64,000 nucleotides of DNA from JAJDOD01 sp039024895 (GTDB lineage Bacteria > Pseudomonadota > Alphaproteobacteria > Rhodobacterales > Rhodobacteraceae): positions 113,061 through 177,060 of the forward strand of contig JBCCPJ010000004.1 in NCBI GenBank assembly GCA_039024895.1, read 5' to 3'. Positions 34,910 to 43,490 of this stretch are shown one piece after another; position 1 is the first letter of the stretch; every line of letters starts with the position of its first letter. A model generated the notes under the pieces. The model saw nothing but the letters and a program-made list of their open reading frames with translations. It had not been told where the DNA came from and ran no database searches. A program made the translations under genes and the position numbers.

Positions 34910-35691
34910 CCTGCCGTGTATCCCCCATCGGCGTACAGGATGTGACCGGTGTAGAAATCCGACGCCGCAGACGACAGGAACAACAGCGGGCCCGCCAAAT
35001 CCTCTGGTTCGCCCAGCCGCCCCTTTGGTACGCGCGCCAGAAATCCATTTCGAACAGCGGTCGCGTTATCAGTCTCCTCAAACATCCATGCGGTCAGAGG
35101 CGAGCGAAAAACGGTGGGCGCAATGGCATTCACCGTGATGCCCGTTGGCCCCAATTCGCACCCGAGCGATTTGGTCAACCCATCGACCGCCGCCTTTGAC
35201 GCGCAATATGCTGTGTAGCCTGCCGGGTGCCCCAAAAGGCCGCGTGCCGAAGACACAAAGACGATTTTCCCGCCGTCTCCCTGCGCTTTCATTTGGGCCG
35301 TTGCGGCCCGCGCGATCAGCCAGGATTGCGTTACATTGGCATCCATGACCCCGTCAAAGGTCGCCGGTTCCATCTCTTCAATCTTGGCTACCTTGTTCAT
35401 ACCCGAGGCGACGACAAGGATATCAAGCCGACCAAAGGCGGCGATGGTATCGGCGATAATCGCTTTGCATGTCTCTTCGCTGTCGGGCCTTGCATTGATT
35501 TGGGCGGTCCCACCAGCGCATTTCTCGGCGACTTCCGCCATTGCGCTTGCGTTGCCAGCGGCCAGAACAACCTTGCAACCTGCGCCCGACAGGCATTGCG
35601 CTGCAACAGCACCAAATGCCCCAGAAGCGCCGGTGATCAAGGCCACTTTGCCCTTAACGTCAAACATCGAAAGCGGGTCTTCCAAAGACAT
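34906..35691 (-). CDS. Short-chain dehydrogenase/reductase
   Basis: 261 residues. NAD(P)-binding TGASGAFGAVAA near residue 20, active-site Ser in VSSARGLLG and the YxxxK pair in YTAYCASKAAVDG, with the FLSSAASDFYTGHILYADGGY ending common to classical SDRs. It probably oxidises or reduces a secondary alcohol in the pathway. It overlaps the dehydrogenase gene by 4 bp and follows the cupin by 4 bp. Confidence 0.92.
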   Translation of the reverse strand: MSLEDPLSMFDVKGKVALITGASGAFGAVAAQCLSGAGCKVVLAAGNASAMAEVAEKCAGGTAQINARPDSEETCKAIIADTIAAFGRLDILVVASGMNKVAKIEEMEPATFDGVMDANVTQSWLIARAATAQMKAQGDGGKIVFVSSARGLLGHPAGYTAYCASKAAVDGLTKSLGCELGPTGITVNAIAPTVFRSPLTAWMFEETDNATAVRNGFLARVPKGRLGEPEDLAGPLLFLSSAASDFYTGHILYADGGYTAG

Positions 35692-35695
35692 GATG

Positions 35696-36049
35696 CTACC
35701 CCGATCTTTTGCCGCCGGGATACGGGATCACGACAAGCATTTTGCAGATGTGGTTGGTTTTGTTTTCGATCCGGCGCACTTCGCTCGGCGGGATCGTGCA
35801 ACTGTCCATGGCACCCAGAACCGTTTCGGTTCCGTCCACCTCCACGGTCATTTCCCCTTCGAGGACGACATAGACTTTCTCAAACGGGGTGCTGTCCGGC
35901 CCCGCGCCTCCACCGGGCAGGAACTGCGAAAACCCGACCCATTGGTTTTCCGGGCCACCATCTTCAAATCCCTGCAGCCGTAACCCAGCGACACCCCAAT
36001 GGTTTGGGGCGTCGTAAGTCTCGGCGTCAGAAAAGCGCTTGAGGTGCAT
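35696..36049 (-). CDS. Single-domain cupin protein
   Basis: 117 residues forming one cupin barrel. Motif 1 is weak (GGGAGPDSTPFEKVYVVLEGEMTVEVDG), with Pro-Asp-Ser where metal-binding cupins have His pairs, but Glu is kept. Motif 2 is CTIPPSEVRRIENKTNHICKMLVV. With few His ligands it may bind a small molecule or an unusual metal set. Its start overlaps the cyclase stop as ATGA. Confidence 0.85.
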   Translation of the reverse strand: MHLKRFSDAETYDAPNHWGVAGLRLQGFEDGGPENQWVGFSQFLPGGGAGPDSTPFEKVYVVLEGEMTVEVDGTETVLGAMDSCTIPPSEVRRIENKTNHICKMLVVIPYPGGKRSG

Positions 36050-36888
36050 CAGAAAGCTTCCCCAGCTTCGATGCGATAAGCCTGATCCTTATCCGTGATG
36101 GCAACCAGACGGATGATGCAGCCATCGCCGCGATCCCAGTTCCAGGGGAAGAAAGCAAAGGTCACGCGCTTGCCGGTCACACTGTCGAGATCGCCGCCGA
36201 CGTTCTCAATGCCCAAAATCCCGTTTGAGAAGAGTTTGTTGTGCACCGGCTCCCATTCGGGGAAATCAACGTCCCATGGCGTGCCGCCAGACCATTCCAA
36301 GTATTCTTTTTCCAGATGCGGTAAGATCGGGCCGTTTCTCTGCGGGCCGATTGCGGTTGCCAGAGGGTGGTCATTGGCCTGGGTGTCGTGGCCCACGACT
36401 TTCACACCCTTCTCAACCATCCAATCCGCAGCAGAAGGCACCAGCCCGGGGCAATAGGCGAAGTAGTCTCCATCCTCGTATTGCTTGTGCCAACCAGTGT
36501 TAATGATCAGCACATCCCCTTTGCGAATGGCATGGCCGCAGGCCTTTTCCAGATCGTCGCCGGTGATCTGCTCCCATTTCTTCTTGGGGACCGAAACGAC
36601 AATGCCGCTGCCAAAGAAATGCGGCAACGGCACCTCGTCAATGAAGGGGGTGCCCTGAACCACATGCGCCGGCGCGTCGATGTGAGTGGTGACGTGCATG
36701 GTTGTCGTGATTGTCTGGCTCAGCACCCCGGATTTCGCCATGTAGTGCTTTCGTTCTATCGCGACGTCTTTGAAATAGGGCCAGTTTGGACACTGATAGC
36801 CAAACCGATGACTGAGGTTCACAAACTCCAACCCCATGTCGTTGTTGTCGTTGGCCTGAAACTCAATTCCACGGATCGTTACACTCAT
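36049..36888 (-). CDS. Cyclase-family (kynurenine formamidase-like) metal hydrolase
   Basis: 279 residues from the ATG at 36888, with GGGGAGGAA upstream. The metal motif HVTTHIDAPAH (HxxTHxDxPxH) is complete. Other family features are RKGDVLIINTGWHKQY, VVGHDTQANDHPLA and GIENVGGDLDSVTGKRVTFAFFPW. Members hydrolyse amides or lactones (kynurenine formamidase, isatin hydrolase). It is the first gene of the catabolic operon and lies opposite the IclR gene across about 156 bp. A ring-opening or amide-cleaving step near the entry of the pathway is plausible. Confidence 0.9.
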   Translation of the reverse strand: MSVTIRGIEFQANDNNDMGLEFVNLSHRFGYQCPNWPYFKDVAIERKHYMAKSGVLSQTITTTMHVTTHIDAPAHVVQGTPFIDEVPLPHFFGSGIVVSVPKKKWEQITGDDLEKACGHAIRKGDVLIINTGWHKQYEDGDYFAYCPGLVPSAADWMVEKGVKVVGHDTQANDHPLATAIGPQRNGPILPHLEKEYLEWSGGTPWDVDFPEWEPVHNKLFSNGILGIENVGGDLDSVTGKRVTFAFFPWNWDRGDGCIIRLVAITDKDQAYRIEAGEAF

Positions 36889-36921
36889 CTGTTCCTCCCC
36901 GGAGCGTTTAGTCTTGCTTCG

Positions 36922-36962
36922 CAATATGGTGCAGAACGTATTGTATCATGGTCAATTGTTGA
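36922..36962. promoter_or_regulatory. Possible IclR binding region between divergent genes
   Basis: Two inverted repeats lie between the cyclase and IclR genes: CAATA (36922-36926) with TATTG (36939-36943), and TCAATTGTTGA (36952-36962, arms TCAA and TTGA). The region is AT-rich compared with its flanks. IclR proteins usually bind such short repeats near their own promoter. The repeats are visible; the binding is inference. Confidence 0.35.
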
Positions 36963-37044
36963 TTTACGATAGCGAGATTACTAGGCTATTGTTCGTTAAG
37001 CCCAGTCAGATCGGCGTGAAGTAGCGAGGGTAGAAATCCAATAA

Positions 37045-37776
37045 ATGAATAAAGTTCAAGGCATTCAGGTCATTTCTAGGGCGGCACGCATCCTGCGCAT
37101 TTTGGGCGGCGACGGTAACGGATTAAGCCTTGGGCAGATCGCGAAACAAGTCCAACTGCCCCGCTCTACGGTACAGCGTATCGTAAATACGCTCATCGCT
37201 GAGGGCTTTGCATCAACTGACGGCGGCCAGGGGGGAATCAGGTTAGGCCCGGAAATCCGAACCCTTGCACAGTCATCCGCCTTCGATCTAAAGGCACATT
37301 TTCGCCCACTTCTTCAAGAGATCGCGGACGCAACCAGAGAGACGGTCGACCTCGCGGTGCTTGAAGGCCGTAGAATGCGGTTTATTGATCAAATCGTCGG
37401 AAACCAAAGGCTGCGGACGGTTTCGAGCATTGGTGAGACTTTTCCACTGACGACCACGGCGAATGGCAAGGCCGCGCTTGGCGCGCTTGCGCCTCAAGAG
37501 GCCGAGAAACTGATCATGGCCGAACTTGCCGAGATGCCCGAGCATAATGTTCAATTGGAAACGCTGTTGCCTGAGATCGCGCAGGCGCGCAGTGGACGAT
37601 TGGCAAGCGACCGAGATGAGCACACCGAAGGCGTCAGCGCCCTCGGTTTTGCTGTAACCGGTCCCAATAGCGAGATTGTCGCCATTTCAATTCCCGTTCC
37701 CAGCAGCCGCTTTCTGCGCGTTGAAGCCTCCTTGAAACAACAGCTCAACACTATCAGGAAAAGATCCGGGCTTTAG
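37045..37776 (+). CDS. IclR-family transcriptional regulator
   Basis: 243 residues. N-terminal winged helix (IQVISRAARILRILGGDGNGLSLGQIAKQVQLPRSTVQRIVNTLIAEGF) and a C-terminal ligand domain (TVDLAVLEGRRMRFIDQIVGNQRLR, FPLTTTANGKAALGAL, GVSALGFAVTGPNSEIVAISIPVPSSRF). It diverges from the ten-gene catabolic operon, so it should sense the substrate or an intermediate and control the operon. Confidence 0.93.
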   Translation: MNKVQGIQVISRAARILRILGGDGNGLSLGQIAKQVQLPRSTVQRIVNTLIAEGFASTDGGQGGIRLGPEIRTLAQSSAFDLKAHFRPLLQEIADATRETVDLAVLEGRRMRFIDQIVGNQRLRTVSSIGETFPLTTTANGKAALGALAPQEAEKLIMAELAEMPEHNVQLETLLPEIAQARSGRLASDRDEHTEGVSALGFAVTGPNSEIVAISIPVPSSRFLRVEASLKQQLNTIRKRSGL

Positions 37777-38118
37777 GCCTAGCAGCGACTTTGGCCGCCG
37801 AGCGTCCTGAAGAACTAGCATCCAAGTGTCTCAATCTCGAAAGACCGCAGTACACTCAAACCTGACTTGCGGCGCTGCAGAGGCGATGTCCATTAAGGGT
37901 GCCTTTAAGTTCTTTAGCAGGTAAGCTCTGACGCTACCCAAGTAACCGGATTGTTGCCACGAGGGCCGTTTGCGCTTTGACACGCGCAGTGTCGCTTCCG
38001 AGACATTCAATATAGACGGTTGGGCTAGAAAGAGGTTTACTCACCATTACATGCTCGTCAGTGGCAGATTAGCCCGACGCGATGGCAAAGACTCTGGACC
38101 TCTTCAGGGTGCTCCAAA
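37777..38118. other. Intergenic stretch of about 340 bp, nothing recognised
   Basis: No ORF or clear hairpin terminator was found. It separates the IclR gene from the SARP-like regulator and must hold the promoter of the latter, but no good -35/-10 pair stands out. The ribosome site of the next gene is also weak. Confidence 0.5.
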
Positions 38119-39738
38119 ATGAAGTTATGTCTGCGACTATATGGTCCATTTATGGCTTTCTGGTCTGACCAGCGGACCTGCAAAATTGCGGGTAAGAAGC
38201 AACAGGCCCTTTTGGCGATGTTGGCCGCTTCGCCGGAATATGCGCGCTCTCGGGCGTGGTTGATCGCGCAGCTCTGGTCCGAAAACGACGAGGCTCAAGG
38301 CCGGCGCAATTTGCGCCAGCTGCTACACGGATTGCGTGCACTCCTTGCTGAGGGCGACATAATCGAAACCATGGGCGATCTTGTCTACCTGACGAGGCAA
38401 AATATTGAGATCTTAGGAGACCCCTCCGATGGTGAGTTCTTGGAAGGTTTCGATCTTCCAGAGGAAGGCTTCGAAGAGTGGCTGCGCGAACAGCGCCAAT
38501 TGGACGTACCGCTTGCAGCCACCCCAACGGCCGAAATCCACGAAATCCCCCTAGAAAGGAGCCATTACCGTATCGCTGTAGCACCTTTCGCAGAGGCCGG
38601 AACAGATATCCAGGCGGGTATTGGAGACATGCTCTCTCATCAACTTTCGGTTGCCATAGCCAGGTCGGGCTTGGCCGACGCAATCTCTCACCATTCGTGC
38701 CGTCAGATGATCGGTAAGCCCGAAGAGGCCATACCAGAGATCGATTTCTGGATAACAGGCCGGTGCCATGGCGACGGGGACAATGTCGTGGTTTATGCAA
38801 AGCTGGAGGCGGCCCGAGACGGATCCGTGCTTTGGGGCGAGCGATTTCGTCCAAAGACGGCTGATCTGGTGGCAGGCGAAAGTGACTTCGTCGATCAGAT
38901 CGCAGGACAGATTTTATGGCTGATCGCTAAACAGTCAGGGCAATTGTCCGTAATCCGCCCGCTTGGCGCGGCACCGGCTCATGTGCTTTTGATGAACGGC
39001 ATCGTGGAGATGCACAGTTTTGATAAGGCGCGTTTCGCGCAGGCAGGTTTGGCATTGGAGGAGGTCGTAGCCCGCAGTCCAACCAGCACTCTACCATTGG
39101 CTTGGCTGGCGCAGTGGCATCTGCTTTCGGTCTATCAGGGGTGGTCTGAAGATCCGGCCAAAACGCGCCTTACCGCGGCACAAACAACGGGCCGGGCGTT
39201 GGATCTGAACCCAAATTGTGAGTTGTCTTTGGCCATTGATGGCAATCTGTTGAACGTTTTGGATAGTGATTTTTCAGCTGCCGCGCAGCGGTTTGCTGCG
39301 GCGCAAGCGGTCAACCCATCAAGTGCGATGATCAGCCAGCTTGCTGCCGTGCTGTCCTGTTTCGAGGGCAAGGGCGAAGAAGCCGTGACGCTAACAGAGC
39401 GGGCGCGTAGCCTGGCCCCCCGTGACCCGCGCCGGGCGTTTTTTGCGGGCATTGGCGCCGCGTCTTATCTGGTTGCGGGGCGTTGGGCCGAGGCGATCGA
39501 AGAAACGGAAGTTTCGCTTCGGATGAATCCAGGTCATGTGTCGGCCTTACGGTGCCGCGTGATTGCCCTGCAACGCAGCGAGCAGGGGGAAGCGGCTGCT
39601 ATCGCGGCGCGCCACCTAATGGAAAGCTATCCAGATTTTACCGTGTCGGCCTATCTACGTGATCATCCGGCGGCGGAGACGCCGGTTGGTCAGGATTGGG
39701 CGCGCGCTCTCGGTGAAGCGGGCGTACGAATGAATTGA
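38119..39738 (+). CDS. SARP/BTAD-type regulator with TPR-like C-terminus
   Basis: 539 residues in three parts. Residues 1-100 are a winged-helix activator domain like that of SARP proteins (LRLYGPFMAFWSDQ, KKQQALLAMLAASPEYARSRAWLIAQLWSENDEAQGRRNLRQLLHGLRALL). Residues 150-290 resemble the CadC/adenylate-cyclase-associated domain (YRIAVAPFAEAGTDIQAGIGDMLSHQLSVAIARS, FWITGRCHGDGDNVVVYAKLEAARDGSVLWGERF). The remainder is helical TPR repeats (ALDLNPNCELSLAIDGN, SLAPRDPRRAFFAGIGAASY, SLRMNPGHVSALRCRVIAL). It is followed 20 bp later by the PAP2 gene and probably controls the module. Confidence 0.85.
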   Translation: MKLCLRLYGPFMAFWSDQRTCKIAGKKQQALLAMLAASPEYARSRAWLIAQLWSENDEAQGRRNLRQLLHGLRALLAEGDIIETMGDLVYLTRQNIEILGDPSDGEFLEGFDLPEEGFEEWLREQRQLDVPLAATPTAEIHEIPLERSHYRIAVAPFAEAGTDIQAGIGDMLSHQLSVAIARSGLADAISHHSCRQMIGKPEEAIPEIDFWITGRCHGDGDNVVVYAKLEAARDGSVLWGERFRPKTADLVAGESDFVDQIAGQILWLIAKQSGQLSVIRPLGAAPAHVLLMNGIVEMHSFDKARFAQAGLALEEVVARSPTSTLPLAWLAQWHLLSVYQGWSEDPAKTRLTAAQTTGRALDLNPNCELSLAIDGNLLNVLDSDFSAAAQRFAAAQAVNPSSAMISQLAAVLSCFEGKGEEAVTLTERARSLAPRDPRRAFFAGIGAASYLVAGRWAEAIEETEVSLRMNPGHVSALRCRVIALQRSEQGEAAAIAARHLMESYPDFTVSAYLRDHPAAETPVGQDWARALGEAGVRMN

Positions 39739-39758
39739 ACGAAAAAGGGGGAATTGAA

Positions 39759-40814
39759 ATGCCAATCCTGTCACTCTCGCAGGCGGCGCAAGCAGCGCAG
39801 GCTGCACAAGCTGCCCAAGCCGCGCAGGCTGCACAGGCTGCCCAAGTCGCAGAGGGCACTCTCAGCGCCTCGAGCCACGGGCTTTTGGTGGCGCGCGATG
39901 GGATTGGTGGCGTTTGGCAACAGCCCGACCCACAACCGTTTCCCTCTGCAGCAGCCGAGAGGTTGGGTGATTGGCAAGCCTCCAGCCGTCTTTTCGTCTT
40001 GATCGGAGAAATTCTATCCATCATGGCCGTTCGGCCCTCGTTGGATGGCGAAACAGCCGAGTTAGTGCTGCACTCGGGCGGTCCAATTGCCAGTATCACA
40101 CGTCCAAGCGCCGAGGACTTTGCCCAGCAGGCCAGACTTGTGCATGACTACGCCGATCTGCGCAGCGACCGCTTGGCAGAGATCACCGATCAAGTGGCTG
40201 GATCGACTGGATATTTAACCAACCTGCTTCCGTTCGATCCAGCGCGGATGCCGCGCACGATGGATCTTTTGGCTTTGGTTGAACAAATCGCTGGGTTCGC
40301 AGCGCAGGCTTGTAAGCACATTTTACTCTGCCCTCGGCCCCATGCTCTCTCGGCGCAAATCCAACCCATAATCCCTACGCCCGGCCATGGTGCGCTTCCC
40401 AGTGGCCATGCGACCGAGGCGTTTGCACTTGCTGAAACCTTGCGGCGTTTGACTTTGGGTGTGGTGGCGCCGCAGGCTGGGCCTTTGCTTATCCAAATGG
40501 CGGCGCGCATTGCAGTCAACCGGACGGTGGCCGGGGTGCATTACCCGGCAGATAGTTTTGCGGGCGCCGTTTTGGGCTTTGCCGTTGTTGAATTAATTGC
40601 GACCCGGGCTGGGATCGTCGACAACCCGCGCGCGGTCAGCTTTGACGGTACCGGGATCGGAAACGCGGATTTCTTCACCGCCCAAGTCTGGTCCGATACG
40701 GATTGGAGTTTTGACGGTCCCGGATTGTCGCTGCAAGGCAACGCGTCGCCAGTGGATTTATCGCCGACCGCCCAATGGACATGGCAAGAAGCAGCAGCCG
40801 AATGGGGGGTATAA
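39759..40814 (+). CDS. PAP2/vanadium-haloperoxidase-fold protein with Ala-Ala-Gln repeat
   Basis: 351 residues from the ATG at 39759 (AGGGGG 8 bases upstream); a codon at 39735 lacks one. Phosphatase/haloperoxidase sites are complete: KHILLCPRP (K186 to R193, KX6RP), PSGH (214-217), and NRTVAGVHYPAD (R255, H261, D265; the usual Ser before Arg is Asn). Residues 9-29 are seven AAQ units. The short third motif spacing and cytoplasmic-looking start (no signal peptide) resemble soluble vanadium-dependent haloperoxidase-like proteins rather than membrane lipid phosphatases. It lies between the regulator and the subtilase and shares their transcript; the substrate is unknown. Confidence 0.85.
   Translation: MPILSLSQAAQAAQAAQAAQAAQAAQAAQVAEGTLSASSHGLLVARDGIGGVWQQPDPQPFPSAAAERLGDWQASSRLFVLIGEILSIMAVRPSLDGETAELVLHSGGPIASITRPSAEDFAQQARLVHDYADLRSDRLAEITDQVAGSTGYLTNLLPFDPARMPRTMDLLALVEQIAGFAAQACKHILLCPRPHALSAQIQPIIPTPGHGALPSGHATEAFALAETLRRLTLGVVAPQAGPLLIQMAARIAVNRTVAGVHYPADSFAGAVLGFAVVELIATRAGIVDNPRAVSFDGTGIGNADFFTAQVWSDTDWSFDGPGLSLQGNASPVDLSPTAQWTWQEAAAEWGV
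39783..39845 (+). repeat. Seven Ala-Ala-Gln codon triplets
   Basis: Residues 9-29 of the PAP2-fold protein are (AAQ)7. The Ala codons vary (GCG, GCA, GCT, GCC) and Gln uses both CAA and CAG, so few units are identical in DNA. The repeat is preserved at the protein level, probably as a helix with Gln along one face. Confidence 0.9.
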
Positions 40815-40815
40815 G

Positions 40816-42855
40816 ATGGCCCTCACATGGGAAGCTGAAAGCCACGAGACCCGGCCACATAGGGGCGTGGATCCGGTCAGCGCTTGGCTGATCCGGCAAG
40901 GGGCGCCGGTGGCGGGACCGGGTGGTGCCGCGTCTGATACACCGCGCCATGCGGGTATCATCGATCTCCAACCCAGCAACGGTGCTGTTGGCGAAACGAT
41001 TGTTGTACTCGACACGAAGGGTCGTGCACGCACCGCCTTGTCCGAGGATCAAGTCAACGCAGCGCTGGAGGATTTGAACGCCGATCGCAATCCTGCGGCG
41101 CGGGTTGATATCAACGATCCGCGGATCTTCCTTCTGCCTCTCCATCCAAGATCGATGGGGCAGCAGGCCGATGGAACGGTGGATCGAGTAGTGAGCGCAC
41201 CACGCGATATTGTGCCCTGGCTGTCGTCGGGGCGCCCGCCACGTGCCATCGTCGGGATCATCGACCATGCAATCAATATCTTTCATCATCGGTTTCAGTT
41301 CGAAGCCGGTGAAGAAAGCCGGGTCGCCTATTCCTGGATGCAAGGCGGGATGTTTCAAGAGGCGGAAGATGGGTTCGATCCGGTGCCCTTCGGGCGTGAA
41401 TGGACCCGCGATGAGATCGGCGAGGCGCTCCGCTTAGAAGGCGATCACGATGCGCTCTTGCGTGCGTTGGATGCAGATTTCACAAACCCAGGGTTTCACC
41501 CGCTGGCGCTGCGAACGGCCCATGGCACCCACGTGCTGGACCTCGCGGCAGGGATGGAGCCGGACCGAATGGGTGGTCGCGATCTGCCGATAATTGCGGT
41601 CAATCTTCCCCCCGAAGTTGCGCGCGAGACCACAGGCTCGGTACTTGGGCTCTTCTTTGTGCAAGGCTTTGACTACATTTTGAAGCGAGCGCGCAGCATC
41701 ATGGCTGAGGTCGGCACCCAGATCCCCGTCTATGTGAATTTCAGCTTCGGGCTTACGGGGGGAATGCGCCGCGGGCGCCATTTTCTTGAGCGTGCCATCC
41801 GGCGGAGCATTGCCCGTCATCAGGCTCAGGTCGCGGCCGAATTTTCCCAGACAAAAGTGAACGTGTTCCTGCCCGCAGGCAATCGCAACTTGGCCCAGGG
41901 GCATGTGGCATCCACGGGCAGTCCGACGCTGGAGACCATCTGGCAAATCCAACCCGGTGACACCAGCGCGAACCACGCCGACATCCGTATTGAGATTGAA
42001 ACTCCGTCCGGCCCACCCGGCTTTCGCTTGCACCTGTCGCTGACCCCTCCCGGTACGGCTACACCTGTTGACGTCGAATTCGACCGTCCCGGGCAGGCCC
42101 ATATTTTGCGACAAGATGGAGGCGATCTGGGCCGTGCTTTCCTGCGCAGTGAAGGTCGGTCACAAGACGTGCTTCTGTTTAATCTCTCCGTCGCATTGGG
42201 TCCAAGCGACCCAGGGCTTTCGGGAAAACCGGCCCTGCCACCGGGCGGATGGGGCCTGAAGATCACTCTGATTGATTCCGTGCCTATACGCATGGACGCG
42301 TGGATCCTGCGCGATGACACCCCGCCTGGCTACCGAGAAACGGGACGGCAGAGCTACTTTGTAGATCACGATTACAAGAAATGGGACCGGGCGGGACAAC
42401 GGATTGTTGAAGACCCTGACGGCGCTGACCAAGGATTGCTGCGGGCGGGGAGTTTGAATGCTCTGGCCACATCCGCAGTGCCTACCGTTGTCGGCGGCGT
42501 GTTCGGCCATACGGCCTCGGGGCTGGCAACAAGCGCGCCAAAGGCCGTTCCCTATTCGGCCACGCCGCTTGCGCCACAAAGCACGACGCGGGAGAAGGTG
42601 GATCTCTCGGCCCCTGCCGAACGGTCACCTCTGCGGATGGGCGTTGTGGCGGCAGGAACCAGACCAGGCTCTCGCGTCGCGCTCAATGGGAGCAGTGTTG
42701 CAGCGCCCCAGGCTTTGCGCATCGCGGTGGACGCCGCCGGCACGCTGCCGGGCGTGCCCGATCCGACGCCCGAAGACCAGCGGTCCGCACGCGTTGGAGA
42801 ACGGGTTACCCTGGGCACTGTCGAAAATCAGATCATAGACGCCCCGCGCGCATGA
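40816..42855 (+). CDS. Subtilisin-like serine peptidase (S8 family), no signal peptide
   Basis: 679 residues from the ATG at 40816, one base after the PAP2 stop; a longer frame from 40597 overlaps that gene. The catalytic triad is visible: Asp150 in IVGIIDHAI, His236 in AHGTHVLDLA, and Ser627 in NGSSVAAPQ. The oxyanion Asn lies in FLPAGNRN. A long insert of about 200 residues, with beta-rich sequence, separates the His and Ser parts. No secretion signal is seen, so it may act inside the cell or leave by another route. Confidence 0.88.
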   Translation: MALTWEAESHETRPHRGVDPVSAWLIRQGAPVAGPGGAASDTPRHAGIIDLQPSNGAVGETIVVLDTKGRARTALSEDQVNAALEDLNADRNPAARVDINDPRIFLLPLHPRSMGQQADGTVDRVVSAPRDIVPWLSSGRPPRAIVGIIDHAINIFHHRFQFEAGEESRVAYSWMQGGMFQEAEDGFDPVPFGREWTRDEIGEALRLEGDHDALLRALDADFTNPGFHPLALRTAHGTHVLDLAAGMEPDRMGGRDLPIIAVNLPPEVARETTGSVLGLFFVQGFDYILKRARSIMAEVGTQIPVYVNFSFGLTGGMRRGRHFLERAIRRSIARHQAQVAAEFSQTKVNVFLPAGNRNLAQGHVASTGSPTLETIWQIQPGDTSANHADIRIEIETPSGPPGFRLHLSLTPPGTATPVDVEFDRPGQAHILRQDGGDLGRAFLRSEGRSQDVLLFNLSVALGPSDPGLSGKPALPPGGWGLKITLIDSVPIRMDAWILRDDTPPGYRETGRQSYFVDHDYKKWDRAGQRIVEDPDGADQGLLRAGSLNALATSAVPTVVGGVFGHTASGLATSAPKAVPYSATPLAPQSTTREKVDLSAPAERSPLRMGVVAAGTRPGSRVALNGSSVAAPQALRIAVDAAGTLPGVPDPTPEDQRSARVGERVTLGTVENQIIDAPRA

Positions 42856-42981
42856 GCCCGCGCCGCATAACGGTGACATAACGCCTGCATGTACGCCTCC
42901 ATGTTTCCTTTCATCACCGGTCCGAATATCGGAACGGATTTCAACGGCGTCCTAGGCGCTAATTTCAGAAAGGAATTTGTT

Positions 42982-43422
42982 ATGCTACAAGCTGACTTTG
43001 CATGGCTTAACTTTGACACCGAGTTCACTCGGCCAAACCAGGAAGCAACGCGGAGCTTCGTGATCGATGATGAGCCCAATTCGGCCTCGCGCCGAACTGC
43101 CAATATTCGCGCAGAGGGGTTTTTGCTCATCCAAGCGCAAGATGTTGGAAATAGTTCGACGGAAGAGGGGGATGCGATCACCCACCGCCTGCTGATCAAT
43201 GGTCGGCACCTGCCCAGCTTTGACATGGTCGACCGCGAGGGCTGGAACCTGTGGATGGACCGTATCCCCGAAGACTTTCTGGTGCGTGGCACCAATCGAC
43301 TCACGATCCGCCGCCGGGCCGTCGATCGCTTCCGGGTGGCCAATGTGATGGTGCAATGGCGGGAAAGACCGCTGACCGGCAATCCGTCGATTGACCCGGT
43401 TTTGACCCAAGCCGAAAGCTAA
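42982..43422 (+). CDS. Small beta-rich protein, DUF7383-like pattern
   Basis: 146 residues from the ATG at 42982, preferred because AAAGGA lies 8 bases upstream; an ATG at 42889 has none. The sequence looks like a beta-sandwich: GFLLIQAQDVGNSS, HRLLINGRHLPSFDMVDREGWNLWMDRIPEDFLVRGTNRLTIRR and FRVANVMVQWRE. The LINGxxLxxFD...GWxxWMD...LxxGxNxLxI pattern resembles the DUF7383 proteins I remember from haloarchaea, but this is from memory only. No signal peptide. It lies 126 bp after the subtilase and 68 bp before the tandem-repeat gene. Confidence 0.65.
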   Translation: MLQADFAWLNFDTEFTRPNQEATRSFVIDDEPNSASRRTANIRAEGFLLIQAQDVGNSSTEEGDAITHRLLINGRHLPSFDMVDREGWNLWMDRIPEDFLVRGTNRLTIRRRAVDRFRVANVMVQWRERPLTGNPSIDPVLTQAES

Positions 43423-43436
43423 ACCGACCTCAGGGT

Positions 43437-43460
43437 GCCGCCAGGGTTCGCCTTGGCGGC
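43437..43460 (+). promoter_or_regulatory. Intercistronic hairpin
   Basis: GCCGCCAGG (43437-43445) and CCTTGGCGGC (43451-43460) pair with one bulged base around a 5-base loop, between the small beta-rich gene and the tandem-repeat gene. There is no T-run, so it is probably an RNA-stability or attenuation element and not a terminator. Confidence 0.5.
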
Positions 43461-43490
43461 GCATCTACATTTCAAAGATTGGATATTACA

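Noticed and set aside
39783..39845. A minisatellite or slippage repeat
   Set aside because: Codons of the seven units differ too much for a recent DNA-level expansion; treated as a protein-level repeat.
40597..40815. Upstream extension of the subtilase frame
   Set aside because: The 73 extra codons overlap the PAP2 gene and are Arg/Ser-rich; the ATG at 40816 follows the PAP2 stop directly and fits a coupled start.
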